Positions 15,033 to 17,780 of a stretch of 17,780 nt of DNA are shown here, in pieces. A model generated the notes under the pieces. That model was not told the origin of the DNA. It saw only the letters and a program-made list of their open reading frames with translations, and did no database searches. The DNA is from CAYRVF01 sp964427535 (GTDB taxonomy: Bacteria; Chloroflexota; Ktedonobacteria; Ktedonobacterales; JADMIN01). Position numbers and translations under genes: made by a program. Every line of letters starts with the position of its first letter. Position 1 is the stretch's first letter. The stretch spans positions 1 to 17,780 of the forward strand of contig CAYRVF010000107.1 in NCBI GenBank assembly GCA_964427535.1, read 5' to 3'.

Positions 15033-17099
15033 CTACCGGCGGATTACCCGGCGCACCATGCGGTTGAGCAGCGCCATCTCCTCGATGCCCAGGAATCGCG
15101 AGGCGGCTAGGAACGCGCCCAGCCCCGCCACCACGGCCGCGGCCAGTCGCACGACCTCTTTCACCGTCTCAGCGGTGGACGTCTCCGTGATGGGCAACAC
15201 CAGGGTGCTGACGACATACACCAGCAGCGCCGCCAGCGCGCAGACGACGCCCGCCGCGAGCGTGTTCAGCAGGAAGACGCCCAGGCTGCGCATGTCCATC
15301 CCACCGATACGTGGGCTCAGGAAGATCAGCAGCACCAGCGCTTCGCCGAGCCACGAGATCGAGTTGGCCAGCGCCACACCGCCCGCCCCCATCGGAAAGA
15401 TCAGAATTAGGCTGAGGCCGATGCCGAACAGAAACTGGATGATGCTGACCTCGACGGGCGTGCGCGTGTTGTGCAGCGCGTAGAAGCTGCGCGTCAGTAT
15501 CTCGACCAGCGCGAGGCCCGTCAGACCAACCGCGAAGAAGAGCAGCGGCTGCGCGACCAGGGGAATATCGGAGAGATGGAAGCTGCCATGTCCGACGATC
15601 AATGTGGCGATCGGCTGCGCGAGCACGATGATGCCAAGTGACGCCGGAATGGACAGGTACGCGATGCCACGCAGCGTCCGCGTAATGGTGTCGCGGAGCC
15701 GGTCCCACTCGCCGCCCGCGACAAAGGCCGCCATCGTCGGGAAAGCCGCCTGGGCCACTGACTGCGCGATGATCGCCTCGGGCATGAGAATCAACGTGAA
15801 GGCGGTCACATAGCCGAAGACAGCGCCATCACTCAGATAGCCCGTGAGCAGGTCGCGGTTGACATAAATCGACACAAACAGGATCAGCGAATTCAGCACA
15901 CGCGGCCCCATCATCAGGAACATCTGCCGGATGCCCGGATGGAACACGTCGAGCGTCGGCCGGTAGTGCATCTTCGCCTTGATGAGTCCCGGAATCTGGA
16001 TGACGAACTGCAAGACGCCGCCGATGACCACGCCCCATGCCGGACCCGCGATGCCGAGCGCGGGGTCCAGACGAGTCGCCATGATGCCGCCGATGAGGCT
16101 GCCGGTGTAGATGACCTGCCCCAGCGCGGGCAGCACGAACGACTGGCGCGCCTGCAGCACCGCGATCATGATGGTCGCCCCGCCGAGAAAGATCGGCTGC
16201 AGCAGCATGATGCGCGTCAGGTGGACGACGATCGTGCCTTCGCAGTTCGGGTGCGGTCCTGGACCCTGACATCCCGGCCTGGTGAACACCGGATGCATTG
16301 TCAGGTCGAGGAACTGCGGCGCGAAGATGATGCCGAGCACCGCCAGAATCACCAGCATCAGCATGGTCAAGTTCAGCGCCGCGCTCGCCACGTGCCATGC
16401 CGTGCGCTTGTCGCGCTTCTCGATGAGATAGCCCGCGAAGATGGGAATGAACGCCGAGGCGAGCGCGCCGCCCGAGACGACGTTGAAGATCATGTCGGGG
16501 ACGGTGAAGGCATTGGTGAAGGCGTCCAGATCGACCCTATTATTGCCAAAGGTGGCGGCGAAGAGCGTCGTACGCAGCAGGCCCAGCACCCGACTCAGCA
16601 GCAGCGCGGCCGTGATGATTAGGGTCGCGCGGGCAACAGCGCCCGTCCGCAGCGCGCGCATCTGCACCGACGGCTGATCGTCGATGTCCGCTGAGAAGTT
16701 ACCGGAGATGTTCCCCAGCGCATCGCCTTGCACGGAGCGTCCAACCTCCCGGCGCGGCGCGCGGATACCCTGACTCCAAGCGGAATCGCCCACTCGGAGC
16801 GGCACGACCGCGGCAACCTTGCCTGTGCCTGTGAAATCCTCAATACTTGTGCCAGGGAACGATTGGTCAATCGTCTGGTCGAGCTCCCAGCGCGCCGAAT
16901 CGAACTCGGGCGGGCGCTTCTGCTCCGGGGAGAGATGCAGCCTGGGCAGGTGCCCACTCTGCATCTCCCACGGAGGCAGCGAATCATCCTCGGGTTGCGG
17001 CGGCGGGGGCGGCGGCATTCGCTGAGGAGGAGAAGGCGGGTTTCCGTTGCTGGCCGCGACGCCCCTGCGCCGTATCTGGTCCTGATCCACCGCGCCCAC
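15033..17099 (-). CDS. murJ: Lipid II flippase MurJ with long disordered N-terminus
   Basis: The 688-residue product ends in a MurJ (MVF/MviN) flippase core of some 14 membrane helices starting near residue 148. It moves lipid II, the peptidoglycan building block, across the inner membrane. Core marks include SRVLGLLRTTLFAATFG (169-185), with family Arg residues, and the C-terminal multi-helix region ending VRRVIRR. Unlike most MurJ proteins (about 510-540 residues), it carries a 147-residue hydrophilic, proline-rich N-terminal extension, including a Pro run at 29-34, that should be cytoplasmic and disordered. The start at GTG 17099 has only a weak site upstream (GAGTAAAG). A later in-frame start is possible, but the extension looks coding. 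It is likely first in a minus-strand run with the M50 and Nramp genes. Confidence 0.92.
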   Translation of the reverse strand: MGAVDQDQIRRRGVAASNGNPPSPPQRMPPPPPPQPEDDSLPPWEMQSGHLPRLHLSPEQKRPPEFDSARWELDQTIDQSFPGTSIEDFTGTGKVAAVVPLRVGDSAWSQGIRAPRREVGRSVQGDALGNISGNFSADIDDQPSVQMRALRTGAVARATLIITAALLLSRVLGLLRTTLFAATFGNNRVDLDAFTNAFTVPDMIFNVVSGGALASAFIPIFAGYLIEKRDKRTAWHVASAALNLTMLMLVILAVLGIIFAPQFLDLTMHPVFTRPGCQGPGPHPNCEGTIVVHLTRIMLLQPIFLGGATIMIAVLQARQSFVLPALGQVIYTGSLIGGIMATRLDPALGIAGPAWGVVIGGVLQFVIQIPGLIKAKMHYRPTLDVFHPGIRQMFLMMGPRVLNSLILFVSIYVNRDLLTGYLSDGAVFGYVTAFTLILMPEAIIAQSVAQAAFPTMAAFVAGGEWDRLRDTITRTLRGIAYLSIPASLGIIVLAQPIATLIVGHGSFHLSDIPLVAQPLLFFAVGLTGLALVEILTRSFYALHNTRTPVEVSIIQFLFGIGLSLILIFPMGAGGVALANSISWLGEALVLLIFLSPRIGGMDMRSLGVFLLNTLAAGVVCALAALLVYVVSTLVLPITETSTAETVKEVVRLAAAVVAGLGAFLAASRFLGIEEMALLNRMVRRVIRR

Positions 17100-17170
17100 C
17101 TTTACTCATCCATGCGCGTCGTGCCGATGTTCCGCTCGCGTCGTTGCTTGTGGCGTACGCACTCCTGTGC

Positions 17171-17189
17171 ATGCGAGAGCCGCTCGCAT
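17171..17189. repeat. 7-bp perfect hairpin at the murJ leader
   Basis: ATGCGAG (17171-17177) and CTCGCAT (17183-17189) pair around a 5-nt loop. It overlaps the predicted start of the murJ transcript and could stabilise it, or be an operator. Confidence 0.4.
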
Positions 17190-17217
17190 TCTACCATGGC
17201 GCCTCTGCGGCGCACAA
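17188..17217 (-). promoter_or_regulatory. Candidate murJ promoter
   Basis: On the minus strand TTGTGC (17217-17212) and TAGAAT (17193-17188) are 18 nt apart. The -10 has five of six consensus bases and the -35 three. Transcription would start near 17181, inside the hairpin at 17171-17189, leaving a leader of about 80 nt before the murJ GTG. Confidence 0.35.
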
Positions 17218-17281
17218 CGCGGTAGGCCCCCGCGATTTCTCCCTCAGACGCGCTACCTGGCACAACGCCTGCTCGCAAGCG

Positions 17282-17464
17282 CTAACGCTCGATAAGCGCC
17301 CTCTCGCTAAGAGGGAAGGAGCTAGGGGTAAGGTATTGCCTAGCGCAAAGGGAGTAAATCGAGAAGTGGACATAGCTTTGTGCCGCGCCACACCACCCTT
17401 GTCGGCGACGAACAAGCATGCTGGCAGGTAGCTGCGCGCCATCGTCATCCGTTCCCGGGCGCAT
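17282..17464 (-). CDS. Possible small ORF after the zinc-ribbon gene
   Basis: A 60-codon frame starts at ATG 17464, 16 nt after the stop of the partial gene, with GAGGTGATT eight bases upstream, an unusually good ribosome binding site. The translated peptide is Ser/Arg-rich with no recognisable domain, and its 3' half runs through the hairpins at 17299-17344. The start signal argues for translation, the composition and hairpins against. Treat as tentative. Confidence 0.25.
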   Translation of the reverse strand: MRPGTDDDGAQLPASMLVRRRQGWCGAAQSYVHFSIYSLCARQYLTPSSFPLSERALIER

Positions 17465-17480
17465 CGCAATCACCTCTTGC

Positions 17481-17780
17481 CTAGTTCCACGAGGTGGCGT
17501 GACAGGCCGCGCACTCGCACTCTTCGCAGACGAACAGGCTCCGCCAGCCGTCGCCATACTGGCGCACGCCATCTGTCAGAGTGGCGACATGGAACATCAG
17601 CTTCCGACAGGATGGGCAGCAAGGATTGGGATAGAGCCCAATCGGCGGTCCGCCTACGGTGCCCTCGACCCCCGGTGTTAGCAGCACGTGACCATTCCTG
17701 TAAACCAAACGATCATCAAATGGCAGCAGGACGAGCTGTCCTCGGCCAGCGTCCTGTTGTGCGATCGCCGCGCGCCGCAG
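17481..17780 (-). CDS. Partial zinc-ribbon protein (C-terminal part)
   Basis: The frame on the minus strand is open to the right edge, so the gene's start lies outside the window; an in-frame TTG at 17708 is not a credible start. The visible 99 or so residues include GGPPIGLYPN, then CPSCRKLMFHV, YGDGWRSLFVCEECE and a C-terminal CHATSWN. Two CxxC-type pairs would bind zinc. The pattern of a short front region, a 'Cys-Cys, then YGDGW..LFVC' core and a TSWN end resembles DUF1963/PDCD2-like proteins, but I am not certain of the family. It is upstream of murJ in transcription order, 381 bp away. Confidence 0.6.
   Translation of the reverse strand: MRRAAIAQQDAGRGQLVLLPFDDRLVYRNGHVLLTPGVEGTVGGPPIGLYPNPCCPSCRKLMFHVATLTDGVRQYGDGWRSLFVCEECECAACHATSWN

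Larger units (their letters stand above)
17100..17480. other. Structured intergenic region upstream of murJ
   Basis: No confident gene in 380 bp. Three hairpins are visible: 17171-17189 (ATGCGAG/CTCGCAT), 17299-17315 (CCCTCT/AGAGGG, 5-nt loop) and 17321-17344 (GCTAGG/CCTAGC). It holds the candidate murJ promoter at 17188-17217 and a small open frame at 17282-17464. Confidence 0.5.

Noticed and set aside
17680..17693. CACGTG core at 17685-17690
   Set aside because: The flanks do not match parS and it lies inside the coding frame of the partial zinc-ribbon gene.

Overview
This 17.8-kb window is high-GC bacterial chromosome. I read thirteen complete or near-complete protein genes, one gene cut by the right edge, no rRNA or tRNA genes, no CRISPR array and no recognisable insertion sequence. 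The gene set (DUF296/PPC protein, YciE-like DUF892 protein, Nramp-family transporter, HOGA-like aldolase, M20 dipeptidase, MurJ with a long disordered N-terminus), the high GC, GTG starts and perfect hairpins between genes would fit a member of the Chloroflexota. That assignment is inference and no single marker here proves it.

Left part (1-4,906, plus strand): a PPC/DUF296 protein, a roughly 590-bp non-coding stretch holding two perfect hairpins with a shared core, a formate/nitrite-transporter-family channel, a DUF892 ferritin-like protein, and a 719-residue protein that looks almost wholly disordered (Gly/Pro/Asp/Ser-rich, no Cys). A strong hairpin, probably a two-way terminator, separates this block from the next gene, which points the other way.

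Middle (4,983-9,859): an APH-fold kinase (minus) and a 283-residue unknown protein (plus) diverge from a 360-bp intergenic region. That region carries two perfect copies of GTTTCACGTGAAAC, the 14-bp palindrome bound by ParB (parS, the bacterial centromere). This is the most notable signal in the window and suggests an origin-proximal position. One copy sits immediately upstream of an extended -10 promoter for the kinase. Next come an MDR-family quinone-oxidoreductase-like gene, a 135-residue unknown protein and, convergent to it, a SUKH-4-type immunity protein with no toxin gene in sight.

Right part (9,981-17,780, all minus strand): the order of transcription is [partial zinc-ribbon protein] - murJ - M50 site-2 protease - Nramp-like transporter - M20 dipeptidase - DapA/HOGA-family aldolase. 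The dipeptidase and aldolase overlap by ATGA and are translationally coupled. murJ, the M50 protease and the transporter are separated by 57-84 bp and may be co-transcribed. The transporter lacks the usual Nramp metal-binding residues. I did not find a clear multi-gene undescribed system. The strongest leads are the parS pair, the disordered protein beside DUF892, the orphan SUKH-4 gene and the atypical Nramp.
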